From Gemmatimonadota bacterium (GTDB lineage: Bacteria; Gemmatimonadota; Gemmatimonadetes; Longimicrobiales; RSA9), in contig JADGGV010000083.1 of NCBI GenBank assembly GCA_019689775.1, positions 1 to 11,199 of the forward strand: DNA of 11,199 nt, read 5' to 3'. Under the pieces are notes generated by a model, which was given only the letters and a program-made list of their open reading frames with translations, was not told where the DNA came from and ran no database searches. A program made the translations under genes and the position numbers. Below, in pieces: positions 1 through 6,304 of this stretch (within the stretch, counting starts at the first letter, position 1; each line of letters starts with the position of its first letter).

Positions 1-458
1 TGTCTGGGGGGCCGGTTTTTGTTTATACGCCCCGGGGGGGGGGGGGGGGGGCGGCGGGATCACGCCGCACGTGGTGCTCCCCGACCCGCCGGCGCTGCCG
101 ACCTGGTTGGGCCGGGCCGTGGAGCTGGCGCTCGACGACGCCGTCGTGGACAGCGTCGCCGCGACGCTGGGCACGGGCGGAGGCGGCGCGCCGCTCCTGG
201 GCGAACACGCCCGCCGCGTGGCGCGACGCGGTGCTCCAGCCGTTCCTCGCCCGCGTGCGCGGGGCGCTGGGCGTGAGCGCCGCGCTCGACGCGCCGGCGG
301 AGGCGCGGCTCGCGATGCAACTCGCCGCGCGGGTGGCGGAGGTGCGCTGGGGCGCGGCGGCCCGGGACGAGCTGATGCTGCGGAACGATCCGGACGTGCA
401 GGCGGCGCTGGCGAGCTTTCCGCGGCTGAGCGCGCTGCTGGGGAGGGCGGGGAGGTAG
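1..458 (+). CDS. S41 family (C-terminal processing) peptidase, C-terminal fragment, frameshifted
   Basis: This is the 3' end of a gene that begins outside the window. At 53-80 the frame reads GGITPHVVLPDPP, which matches the GGGITPDVVVPPD segment just after the catalytic domain of S41 / tail-specific proteases; these use a Ser-Lys dyad and cleave envelope proteins from their C-termini. That frame stays plausible to about residue segment DSVAATLGTGGGG. The convincing continuation (SWANTPAAWRDAVLQPFLARV, then RNDPDVQAALASFP, ending in TAG at 456-458) is one frame further on, so there is a +1 shift at roughly 180-197. A second length error is likely in the 18-G run at 34-51, because the third frame before it reads PVFVY, like the usual PVYGGGG approach. 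The catalytic residues are not in the window. The shifts look like sequencing or assembly error rather than real decay, but a pseudogene cannot be excluded. Confidence 0.6.
   Translation, partial: SGGPVFVYTPRGGGGGAAGSRRTWCSPTRRRCRPGWAGPWSWRSTTPSWTASPRRWARAEAARRSWANTPAAWRDAVLQPFLARVRGALGVSAALDAPAEARLAMQLAARVAEVRWGAAARDELMLRNDPDVQAALASFPRLSALLGRAGR
34..51 (+). other. 18-base poly-G run, probable artefact
   Basis: Eighteen consecutive G follow four C, inside the glycine-rich approach to the S41 GGITP motif. A run this long is rare in real coding sequence. It resembles poly-G from two-colour sequencing or a collapsed low-quality contig end. Reading frame across it is not reliable. Confidence 0.6.
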
Positions 459-489
459 CGACTCGCCCCCGTCGCCGGACGCGGTTGCG

Positions 490-592
490 GCCCCGCCCCC
501 CCCCCCGGCGCGGCCCCCCCGCGCGCGGCCCGGGCCGCGGCCCCCCGGGGGCGGGCGGGGGGGGCGCCCGGCGCCGGCGGGGGGGGGGGGCG
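490..592. other. G/C homopolymer patch with palindromes between convergent genes
   Basis: The gap between the S41 stop (458) and the M28 stop (714) is 255 nt. Its left part (490-520) is dominated by C runs and its right part (547-592) by G runs, with a perfect 16-bp palindrome (CGCGGCCCGGGCCGCG) at 524-539 between them. The whole patch could fold into one large G/C hairpin. A bidirectional terminator would be expected between two convergent genes, but no T-run is present and the homopolymers suggest unreliable sequence. It may be a genuine hard-to-sequence hairpin that degraded the read quality around it. Confidence 0.5.
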
Positions 593-620
593 CCGCTTCA
601 TGGGCCTGGAGGCGGCTCGC

Positions 621-703
621 CGGGCCGCGCGCGCGGCGGTTGTTCCGGTGGACGGGCCCGCGCTCGGCCAGCCCGCGGAGCGACGGGCCGCGCGCGCGGC
701 GGT
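621..703 (+). repeat. 20-bp exact direct repeat, 63-bp period
   Basis: The same 20-base string (starting CGGGCCGCGCGCG and ending GGCGGT) occurs at 621-640 and 684-703, downstream of the M28 stop. It is low in complexity (GC alternation), so it could arise by slippage or assembly error next to the homopolymer patch. No coding function is apparent. Confidence 0.55.
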
Positions 704-713
704 CGCCGACCTC

Positions 714-2474
714 CTACCGCAGCCGCGGGTTCGTCGAGCGGGGCGCCTTCACGCACTCCGGCCAGGTGGCGCGGTCGCCGCCGCGGCCGTAGGCGGAGCG
801 CGGCAGGCGCGCCAGGTCGACGCGGGCGAGGGGGATGCGCTCCGGGTCCTCGGACGCCAGGTAGGCGAGCATGGCCGTCAGCGTCGCGTTGTAGCGCAGG
901 TCGTCGAAGACGACCTTGTCGTACGTGTCGCGCTCGGTGTGCCAGGTCACGTTGCCGTAATCCCAGGAGAGCGCGCCGAGGCCGAAGGCGGGGAGGCCGT
1001 GGCAGGCGAAGGAGAAGTCGTCGCTGCCGCCGCCGGCGGGGCGGCCCGCCTGGACCGGCGCGCCGCCGTTGATGCGCTGGCGCCACTCGACCGGGATCTT
1101 CGCCAGCCAGGCGTTCAGGTGCTCCGGCGCGTGCACGAGCCCGCCGCCGCCGATGCGCACGATGCGGCCGGTGCCGTTGTCCTGGTTGAAGAGCGCCTCG
1201 AGCCCCTTCAGGACCTCGGGGTGATCCTCCGTGAACGCCTTCGAGCCGACCTCGCCTTCCTCCTCCCCGCTCCAGTGGCCGACCAGGATGGTGCGCTTCG
1301 GGTGCGGGTAGGCCTTCTTCAGGATGCGCATCGCCTCGAGCATGGTCAGCGTGCCGGTGCCGTTGTCGGTGGCGCCCGACGAGCCGTCCCAGGAGTCGAA
1401 GTGTGCCGAGAGCATGACGTACTCGTTCGGCTTCTCCGTCCCCGGGATCGTGGCGATGACGTTGTAGACGGGCTGCTCGCCGAGGAGCTTGGCGTCGAGG
1501 TTCAGCCGGATCTTCGGGTGGTCGCCGTGCTCGGTGAGCCGGTAGACGAGGCCGTAGTCCTCGCAGTCGAGCGCGATGGCGGGCGTCCTCGTGTTGTAGG
1601 TCTCGAAGACCTCCATGGCGCCCCAGCCGGTGTTGAGCGCGCCGGCGAAGCTGGCGAAGCCGTCGTCGCCACCCTGTAGCTCGGCGGCCACGACGGACTC
1701 AGGCGTGCGCCCGCCGCCCAGGCGCCAGGGCAGCTTGGGGCGCGAGGTGATGATGCCGGCGGCACCGCCCTCCTCGAGCCGCACGCCCAGGCTGCCGCCG
1801 CCGAGCGCGGGGTAGTAGCCGGTGCCGCGCAGCCCGGCGCTCGCCCCGTCCACGCCGGGACCGGGCCGGACGACGCTCCACGCGCGCAGCGTCTCGACCA
1901 TGAGCGTGTCCATGCGCGCCTTGGACTCCGGCGTGGCGTTCATCGCCCAGTCATCCTGCGGCCGGCAGGTGGGGAGAGCGGCGGAGATCAGCACCAGCTT
2001 CCCCCTGGCCTGCGGCAGCCAGCGCACGAACTCGGTGCTGTCGCGGAACGTCGGCAGGATGATCGTTTCGAGCGTGACGGGCTTGCCGCCGGTGCCCGGG
2101 CTGTAGCCGACCATCTGTCCCTGGAGCGTCCGGACCCGCGGCGCGACGAGGTCGATGTGCGAGGGCCCGCGCACCCAGCCGCGCCACGTGCCGTACCGCT
2201 CCTCGCGCGCCTCGATGCCCCAGCTGGCGTACTGCTTCACGAGCCAGTCCTGCGCGCGCTTGAGGTCCGGGCTGCCCATGAGCCGCGGCCCCAGCGAGTC
2301 GAACAGCACGTGGGCCTCGGTCTCGAGGCGCGAGCTGTCCATGCCGATGGCGTAGATGTGCCGCAGCGTCGGGTCGTTCGTGGGGAACGTCTGGGCGTGC
2401 AGCGGCGCCGGCCGCAGCACGGGGACCGCCGCGGCCAGCGCCACGGCGGCGAGCGTCGGGAGTCGCATCGTCAT
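714..2474 (-). CDS. Secreted M28 family zinc aminopeptidase
   Basis: Predicted exported metallopeptidase of 586 residues that removes N-terminal amino acids from peptides using two zinc ions. Residues 1-28 form a Sec signal peptide (MTMRLP, hydrophobic Ala/Val core, LHAQ). The central region (about 100-330) is where M28 enzymes carry a PA-like insert. The catalytic domain shows all five metal positions in order: H358 (SAHFDSW), bridging D370 (GATDNGTG), E404-E405 (SGEEEG; first Glu the general base, second a ligand), D432 (NQDNGTG) and H512 (VTWHTERDTYD). GSDDFSF at about 483-489 is also typical. The length fits the family, so it looks complete and active. The first ATG is preferred because AGGA lies 8 nt upstream. 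That ATG overlaps the stop of the small upstream ORF (ATGA), suggesting translational coupling. A likely role is nutrient peptide digestion; the natural substrate cannot be read from sequence. Confidence 0.93.
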   Translation of the reverse strand: MTMRLPTLAAVALAAAVPVLRPAPLHAQTFPTNDPTLRHIYAIGMDSSRLETEAHVLFDSLGPRLMGSPDLKRAQDWLVKQYASWGIEAREERYGTWRGWVRGPSHIDLVAPRVRTLQGQMVGYSPGTGGKPVTLETIILPTFRDSTEFVRWLPQARGKLVLISAALPTCRPQDDWAMNATPESKARMDTLMVETLRAWSVVRPGPGVDGASAGLRGTGYYPALGGGSLGVRLEEGGAAGIITSRPKLPWRLGGGRTPESVVAAELQGGDDGFASFAGALNTGWGAMEVFETYNTRTPAIALDCEDYGLVYRLTEHGDHPKIRLNLDAKLLGEQPVYNVIATIPGTEKPNEYVMLSAHFDSWDGSSGATDNGTGTLTMLEAMRILKKAYPHPKRTILVGHWSGEEEGEVGSKAFTEDHPEVLKGLEALFNQDNGTGRIVRIGGGGLVHAPEHLNAWLAKIPVEWRQRINGGAPVQAGRPAGGGSDDFSFACHGLPAFGLGALSWDYGNVTWHTERDTYDKVVFDDLRYNATLTAMLAYLASEDPERIPLARVDLARLPRSAYGRGGDRATWPECVKAPRSTNPRLR

Positions 2475-2635
2475 CGATCGGATCCTGAGGTAGGAGAGGA
2501 TGTGGTGCCGGACAGTGTAACGCGCCGGCCGCGGCGGCGCACGCGGGCGGCCGGGCAGCGCGGCCCCTTCTGGGCCACGCCGGCGCGCGGGAGCGCCAGC
2601 GCGGCGACCACGATCAGCACCGCGGATCGCGGCAT
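2471..2635 (-). CDS. Small signal-peptide ORF (54 aa), possibly a remnant
   Basis: An ATG at 2635 is preceded at the right distance by a strong Shine-Dalgarno (GGAGGAG at 2642-2648). It opens a 54-codon frame starting MPRSAVLIVVAALALP and reaching GVAQK, a compact Sec signal peptide with an AQ-type end like its neighbours. The mature part is short and arginine-rich (RVRRRGRR) and then becomes SGTTSSPTSGSDR. The first 38 codons are strongly GC3-biased like neighbouring genes; the last 16 are not (GTT, ACA, TCT, CCT, TCA). This suggests either that the tail is non-coding promoter sequence read through, or that a longer gene was truncated. The stop overlaps the M28 start by four bases. It starts 25 nt after the tupC stop. 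Possible readings are a tiny secreted peptide, a leader for M28 translation, or a gene remnant. I recognise no family. Confidence 0.45.
   Translation of the reverse strand: MPRSAVLIVVAALALPRAGVAQKGPRCPAARVRRRGRRVTLSGTTSSPTSGSDR
2514..2519 (-). promoter_or_regulatory. Possible -10 element for the M28 peptidase
   Basis: TACACT on the minus strand matches four of six consensus -10 bases and sits about 40 nt upstream of the M28 ATG, in a locally less GC-rich stretch. No convincing -35 is seen at the usual distance, so this is weak; the gene may instead be read from upstream. Confidence 0.2.
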
Positions 2636-2660
2636 TCTCAGCTCCTCCGATGAGTGGCTC

Positions 2661-3662
2661 TCACGAGCCGATGGCGACGCAGCCTGCCGCGGAGACCTCC
2701 AGTACCTCGCCCGGCACCGGTGGGACGTCCCCGGCCAGGAGTGCGATCTCGGTGGCGACCTCCCCGGCGGGCGTCAGGATCCGGCCCCGCACCCGCGTCT
2801 CCAGCCCGACCTCGAGCACGCGCTCGACGCGGAAGCGGAAGCACCGCGCTCCGGGCGCGAGGGGGACCGCGCCGCGCGGGATCCGAAGCGCGCCGGGCGG
2901 GATGCCGAGCGTGACGCCGCGGCCGTCCACCACGACGGTGTAGCCGAGCAGCTCGGCCGTCTCCGGGTCCGGCGGCCGCTCGAGCACCGCGCGCAGCGGG
3001 CCGGCGGCACGGACGCGACCGGCGACGAGCACGACCATGTGGTCGCCCAGGCGGAGCGCCTCCTCGCGGTCGTGCGTGACCAGGACGACGGTGCCGGCGC
3101 GCCTGCGCAGCAGGACCGCGAGCTCGTCCAGGAAGGCGACTCGCCCGACGCGATCGAAGGCGGCCAGCGGCTCGTCCAGCAACGTGATCGGCGCGCCGAG
3201 CGCGAGCGCCCGCGCCAGGTTCGCGCGCTGCGCCTCTCCGACCGACAGCGTGCGCGCGTCCCGCTCGAGGAGATGCCCGATGCCGCACTCGTCGGCGGCC
3301 GCCCGCACGCGCGCGACCCGCTCCATCGGCGGGACCTTCCGCAGCGTCAGCCCCAGCTCGAGGTTCATGCGCACCGTGCCCCGCAGGAAGACCGGTTCCT
3401 GGAAGCCGTAGGCGACGCCGTCGCGTCGGCCGCCGGCGCCCGCCGCCAGCCGGACGACGCCGGCGTCCGGGCGCTCGAGGCCGGCGATCAGCCGGAGCAT
3501 GGTCGTCTTGCCGCCGCCGTTCGGGCCGAACAGCACGGTGACGGCGTCGGCCGGGAGCGCGAGCCGCGGCACGTCCAGGATCGTGCGTCGCTCGCGGACG
3601 ACGCGCACGCCGTCGAAGACGACCGCCGGCGCGCCCGCGCCTCCTGTCCCGGGGCGGCTCAC
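2661..3662 (-). CDS. tupC: Tungstate/molybdate ABC transporter ATP-binding protein
   Basis: Cytoplasmic ATPase subunit that powers oxyanion import through TupB. The 333 residues show the full ABC set: Walker A GPNGGGKTT (46-54), Q-loop Q88 (GFQEP), signature LSVGEAQ (139-145), Walker B ITLLDE (159-164, catalytic E164), D-loop LAAFD, and switch H197 (VTHDRE). After about residue 240 there is a C-terminal extension with beta-rich spacing (for example RFRVERVLEVG), which may be a small TOBE-like regulatory domain as in molybdate and related importers; that part is inference. The start is GTG at 3662, overlapping the tupB stop as GTGA and preceded by GGGGGAG, so translation is probably coupled to tupB. 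The tungstate call rests mainly on the permease and binding protein next to it; the ATPase alone could serve molybdate. Confidence 0.88.
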   Translation of the reverse strand: MSRPGTGGAGAPAVVFDGVRVVRERRTILDVPRLALPADAVTVLFGPNGGGKTTMLRLIAGLERPDAGVVRLAAGAGGRRDGVAYGFQEPVFLRGTVRMNLELGLTLRKVPPMERVARVRAAADECGIGHLLERDARTLSVGEAQRANLARALALGAPITLLDEPLAAFDRVGRVAFLDELAVLLRRRAGTVVLVTHDREEALRLGDHMVVLVAGRVRAAGPLRAVLERPPDPETAELLGYTVVVDGRGVTLGIPPGALRIPRGAVPLAPGARCFRFRVERVLEVGLETRVRGRILTPAGEVATEIALLAGDVPPVPGEVLEVSAAGCVAIGS

Positions 3663-4354
3663 CGGCTCCCCCGCGTCTGGGCCCAGGTGAGCACGAGGTT
3701 CACCGCGAACGCCAGCACGAGCAAGATGAGGCCGAGCGCCAGCGCCAGCGGCACGTCGCCACGCCCCGTCTCGGTCACGATGGCCGTGGTGAGCACGCGC
3801 GTCGAGCGCTCGAGGTTGCCGCCGACGGTCATGGACGCGCCGACCTCCGAGACGACGGCGCCGAACCCGGCCATGACCGCCGCGAGCAGGCCCAGCCGCG
3901 CCTCGCGCGCCAGCAGCCAGAGCATGCGCCAGCGCCTCGCGCCGAGCGTCCGCAGCAGGTCCGGCAGGCGCTCGGGGAGCGCGCGGAGCGACGTGACGGT
4001 GAAGCCGACGACGAGCGGAAGCGCGATGATGAACTGCGCCAGGACCATCGCCCGGCGGGTGTAGATGAGGTCGAGGTCGCCCAGCGGACCGCTCCGCGCC
4101 AGCACCAGCCAGACGAACAGGCCGACCACCACGGGAGGCAGGCCCATCCCGGTGTTCACCAGCCCGAGCAGGAGCGTGTGCCCGGCGAAGCGCCGGCGCG
4201 CGAGGAGGTAGCCAATCGGCACGCCGGCGAGGAGCGCCAGCAGCGTGGCGGCCCCGGAGACCACGAGCGTGCGCGCCATGATGGTGTACAGCGCCGGGTC
4301 GCCGGATGCGAGGAGGTCGAACGCCCGGGCGAAGGCGGCCAAGAGATCACGCAT
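3659..4354 (-). CDS. tupB: Tungstate ABC transporter permease
   Basis: Inner-membrane permease of 231 residues, the usual TupB size, with five to six hydrophobic helices (for example near 28-52, 60-85, 103-122, 152-176 and 200-222). NTGMGLPPVVVG (67-78) and SEVGASMTVGGN (169-180) are characteristic of the TupB/WtpB branch. The cytoplasmic EAA loop that docks on the ATPase is seen around 137-165 (LGARRWRMLWLLAREARLG). It accepts tungstate (or molybdate) from TupA and is driven by TupC. The start is ATG at 4354, 35 nt after the tupA stop. No clear Shine-Dalgarno precedes it, so translation may depend on coupling to tupA. Nothing is missing or truncated. Molybdate as the true substrate is the main alternative. 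Confidence 0.9.
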   Translation of the reverse strand: MRDLLAAFARAFDLLASGDPALYTIMARTLVVSGAATLLALLAGVPIGYLLARRRFAGHTLLLGLVNTGMGLPPVVVGLFVWLVLARSGPLGDLDLIYTRRAMVLAQFIIALPLVVGFTVTSLRALPERLPDLLRTLGARRWRMLWLLAREARLGLLAAVMAGFGAVVSEVGASMTVGGNLERSTRVLTTAIVTETGRGDVPLALALGLILLVLAFAVNLVLTWAQTRGSR

Positions 4355-4389
4355 CGTGCGCCATTGTAGCGGCGGCGCGCGGCCGTGCG

Positions 4390-5253
4390 CTACTTGAGCC
4401 CGAGCTGCGCCTCGGTCTTGCCGGCGTCCGGGACGAAGAGGGCCTGGCCGTACCTCGCGCGGCCGAACGCGCCGATCACGTCCTGAGTCGCGGGCGCGAC
4501 CAGGAACGACACCCAGGCCCGGGCCAGCGTCGCCTTCGCGCGGCGGTGCTTCGCCGGGTTGACGACGTAGGCGTGGTAGACGTTCAGCAGGTGGGGGTCG
4601 TGCTCGAGGACCGGGACCAGCCGGATTCGCTCGCGGAACGCCAGGTACGTGGCGCGGTCGGTGAGCGTGTACGCGCGTCGCTGGTCGGCCACGAGCAGGG
4701 TGGCGCCCATGCCCTGCCCTGTGGCGTCGCGACCCGGCACGCGCGTCGGGTCGATGCCGGCGAGCCTCCAGAGCGCCCGCTCCATTTGCTCCGTCCCCGA
4801 GCCGTCGCCGCGGGAGATGAACGGGCCGGTGCGCGCGATGGCCCGCATGGCCGCGACCACGTCACGGGTACCCCGAACGCGCGCGGGATCCGCCGGCGGG
4901 CCGACCAGGAGGAAGTCGTTGTGCATGACCAGCCGGCCGTCCCTGACGTCGCCGCTGGCGACGTACCGCTTCTCGCTCTCCCACGCGTGGACCAGCACGG
5001 CGTCCGCATCGCCGCGCGCCGCCATGGCGCGGGCGGCGCCGGTCCCGACGGCGATGACCTTCACGTCGATGCCGGTCTGCCGCCGGAAGAGCGGCACGAG
5101 CGTGTCCAGCAGCCCGGAGTCCCGGGTGCTGGTGGTCGTGGCGAGCACGATCGAGCGCTCCTGCGCCCGGGCACGCGAGGCCGGTAGCGCACAGGCGAGC
5201 GCGAGGACGGCCGCGGCGCGGCGGAGGCGGCGGGCGCGCGATCGACGGGGCAC
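4390..5253 (-). CDS. tupA: Tungstate-binding periplasmic protein
   Basis: Exported substrate-binding protein that captures tungstate for the TupBC importer; tungsten feeds the pterin cofactor of enzymes such as some formate dehydrogenases and aldehyde oxidoreductases (family knowledge). The GTG at 5253 is chosen because CAGGAG lies about 9 nt upstream and the product then begins with a normal signal peptide (PRRSRARRLRR, an Ala/Leu core, SRARAQ). The 287-residue length is normal for TupA. Conserved anion-binding features are present: TTTST at 39-43, GTGAA at 70-74, and SRGDGSGTE at 147-155. The Glu after SGT stands where TupA proteins often carry His (SRGDxSGTH), a small deviation. It is first in a tupA-tupB-tupC operon. 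A reading frame extends 42 codons further upstream but lacks a ribosome site and would bury the signal peptide. Confidence 0.93.
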   Translation of the reverse strand: MPRRSRARRLRRAAAVLALACALPASRARAQERSIVLATTTSTRDSGLLDTLVPLFRRQTGIDVKVIAVGTGAARAMAARGDADAVLVHAWESEKRYVASGDVRDGRLVMHNDFLLVGPPADPARVRGTRDVVAAMRAIARTGPFISRGDGSGTEQMERALWRLAGIDPTRVPGRDATGQGMGATLLVADQRRAYTLTDRATYLAFRERIRLVPVLEHDPHLLNVYHAYVVNPAKHRRAKATLARAWVSFLVAPATQDVIGAFGRARYGQALFVPDAGKTEAQLGLK

Positions 5254-5332
5254 GGGCGCTGGCTCCTGGCGCGGGTGGTCGCGAGGCGACGTCGCAAGGT
5301 AATCGATGGACGCACGACTGCCCACCGCGGGA

Positions 5333-5360
5333 TCCGGGCGCCCGGAGCGCCGAGCCTCGG
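5333..5360 (-). promoter_or_regulatory. Two adjacent palindromes upstream of tupA
   Basis: A perfect 14-bp palindrome (TCCGGGCGCCCGGA, 5333-5346) is followed three bases later by an 11-bp one (CCGAG-C-CTCGG, 5350-5360), about 80-107 bp upstream of the tupA start. They could form an operator for a metal-oxyanion regulator or paired RNA stems in the leader. GC-rich DNA gives short palindromes by chance, so this is tentative. No confident -10/-35 pair is visible in the 168-nt gap. Confidence 0.3.
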
Positions 5361-5421
5361 ACAACGTCTCCATGTACACGATCGACCGGCAACGTGCGCC
5401 GACGTGCCGGGCCTCCGCGCC

Positions 5422-6210
5422 TCAGCCTGCGACCTCCGCCTCCGGCCCCGCTTCTCCCTCGGGCGCGGAACGGGTGGCCGGCGTGCGCCGGGGGAGCGGC
5501 AGGAACGCCCGCACCTCCCGGCGGTAGCGGCGGTAGCGCTCGCCGTAGTAGGCGATGAGATCGCGCTCCTCGAGCTGGACCGCGAGCAGGATGTAGCCGG
5601 TCGTGGCGACGGCGAAGAGGAGATGGCCGGCGGTCATGAAGGGCGTCGCCCAGAACGCGATCAGGAAACCCATCATGATGGGATGGCGCACGAGGCGGTA
5701 GAGCCCGGGGGTGCGGAAGTGGTCCGGCGGCCGCACGCGGTTGCGCAGGTGCAGCCATACCTGCCGGAGGCCGAAGAGGTCGGCGTGGCCGATCATGAAG
5801 GTGGAGAAGAAGACGGTGGCCCAGCCGAGCGCGAAGAGCGTCCAGAGCGCGGCCACGGCCGCGGGCGCCTCGGCGTGCCAGACCGGGGCGGGGAGCGGCC
5901 GCCAGAGGGCGAAGAGCAGCAGGAGCGCGGAGCTCGCGAGGAGCACGTAGGTGCTGCGCTCGATCGGCTCCGGGACCAGACGCGTCCACCAGCGCTTGAA
6001 GGCCGGGCGGGCCATGCCGCTGTGCTGTAGGGCGAAGAGCGCGAGCAGCGCGGCATCGACGAGCGCGGCCGCGCCGGTCGGGCTGGCCGGCCCCGAGTCG
6101 ATCGACTTCGGCACGAACAGGTCGCCGACGAAGCCGATGGCGTAGGCGAAGCTCCCGAAGAACAGCGCGTACGCGGCGAGGCCGTAGAGGAAGGCGATGC
6201 TCCTGCGCAT
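5422..6210 (-). CDS. mddA: Methanethiol S-methyltransferase (MddA)
   Basis: Integral membrane methyltransferase that transfers a methyl group from S-adenosylmethionine to methanethiol, giving dimethyl sulfide. The family lies in the isoprenylcysteine methyltransferase/NnrU-like fold. The 262 residues match the family size. Signature stretches include YAIGFVGDLFVPKSIDSG (23-40), QHSGMARPAFKRWWTRLVP (62-80), PIERSTYVLLAS (82-93) and FDLFGLRQ-like ADLFGLRQVWLHLR. The C-terminal SAM-binding part shows RHP (175-177), LEERDL (213-218) and YGERYRRYRREV (222-233). Hydrophobic helices lie near 5-27, 46-64, 87-105, 118-140 and 178-212. The ATG at 6210 has AGGAGG seven bases upstream. The alanine/glutamate-rich tail after 240 is variable. 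It lies 94 nt downstream of the hydrolase-glycosyltransferase gene and 168 nt upstream of tupA, both on the same strand. The family match is strong; activity on methanethiol is by homology. Confidence 0.88.
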   Translation of the reverse strand: MRRSIAFLYGLAAYALFFGSFAYAIGFVGDLFVPKSIDSGPASPTGAAALVDAALLALFALQHSGMARPAFKRWWTRLVPEPIERSTYVLLASSALLLLFALWRPLPAPVWHAEAPAAVAALWTLFALGWATVFFSTFMIGHADLFGLRQVWLHLRNRVRPPDHFRTPGLYRLVRHPIMMGFLIAFWATPFMTAGHLLFAVATTGYILLAVQLEERDLIAYYGERYRRYRREVRAFLPLPRRTPATRSAPEGEAGPEAEVAG

Positions 6211-6263
6211 GAGGAACCTCCTGGGGGATGTGCGGTTCCGCCGCGCGGCGTTGCGACGGCGGG

Positions 6264-6290
6264 ACGGGCGCGGCCGCCGGTCGCGCCCGT
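6264..6290 (-). terminator. Strong hairpin between the fusion gene and mddA
   Basis: A perfect 9-bp stem (ACGGGCGCG / CGCGCCCGT) with a 9-base loop begins about 15 nt after the stop of the hydrolase-glycosyltransferase gene and ends about 54 nt before mddA. There is no following U-run, so it is not a classical intrinsic terminator. It could pause or partly end transcription, or stabilise the upstream message. Confidence 0.35.
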
Positions 6291-6304
6291 GCGGCAGACG
6301 GCGA

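Noticed and set aside
2157..4064. A 635-codon plus-strand open frame across M28, tupC and tupB
   Set aside because: It spans several clear minus-strand genes and their junctions, and its product is low in complexity with no motifs.
4390..5379. Longer tupA start at 5379
   Set aside because: It would place 42 residues before the signal peptide and lacks a ribosome site; GTG at 5253 has CAGGAG at good spacing.
5254..5421. Molybdenum/tungsten cofactor riboswitch upstream of tupA
   Set aside because: The context invites it, but I could not recognise the conserved core by eye beyond generic GC-rich stems. A covariance-model search would decide.
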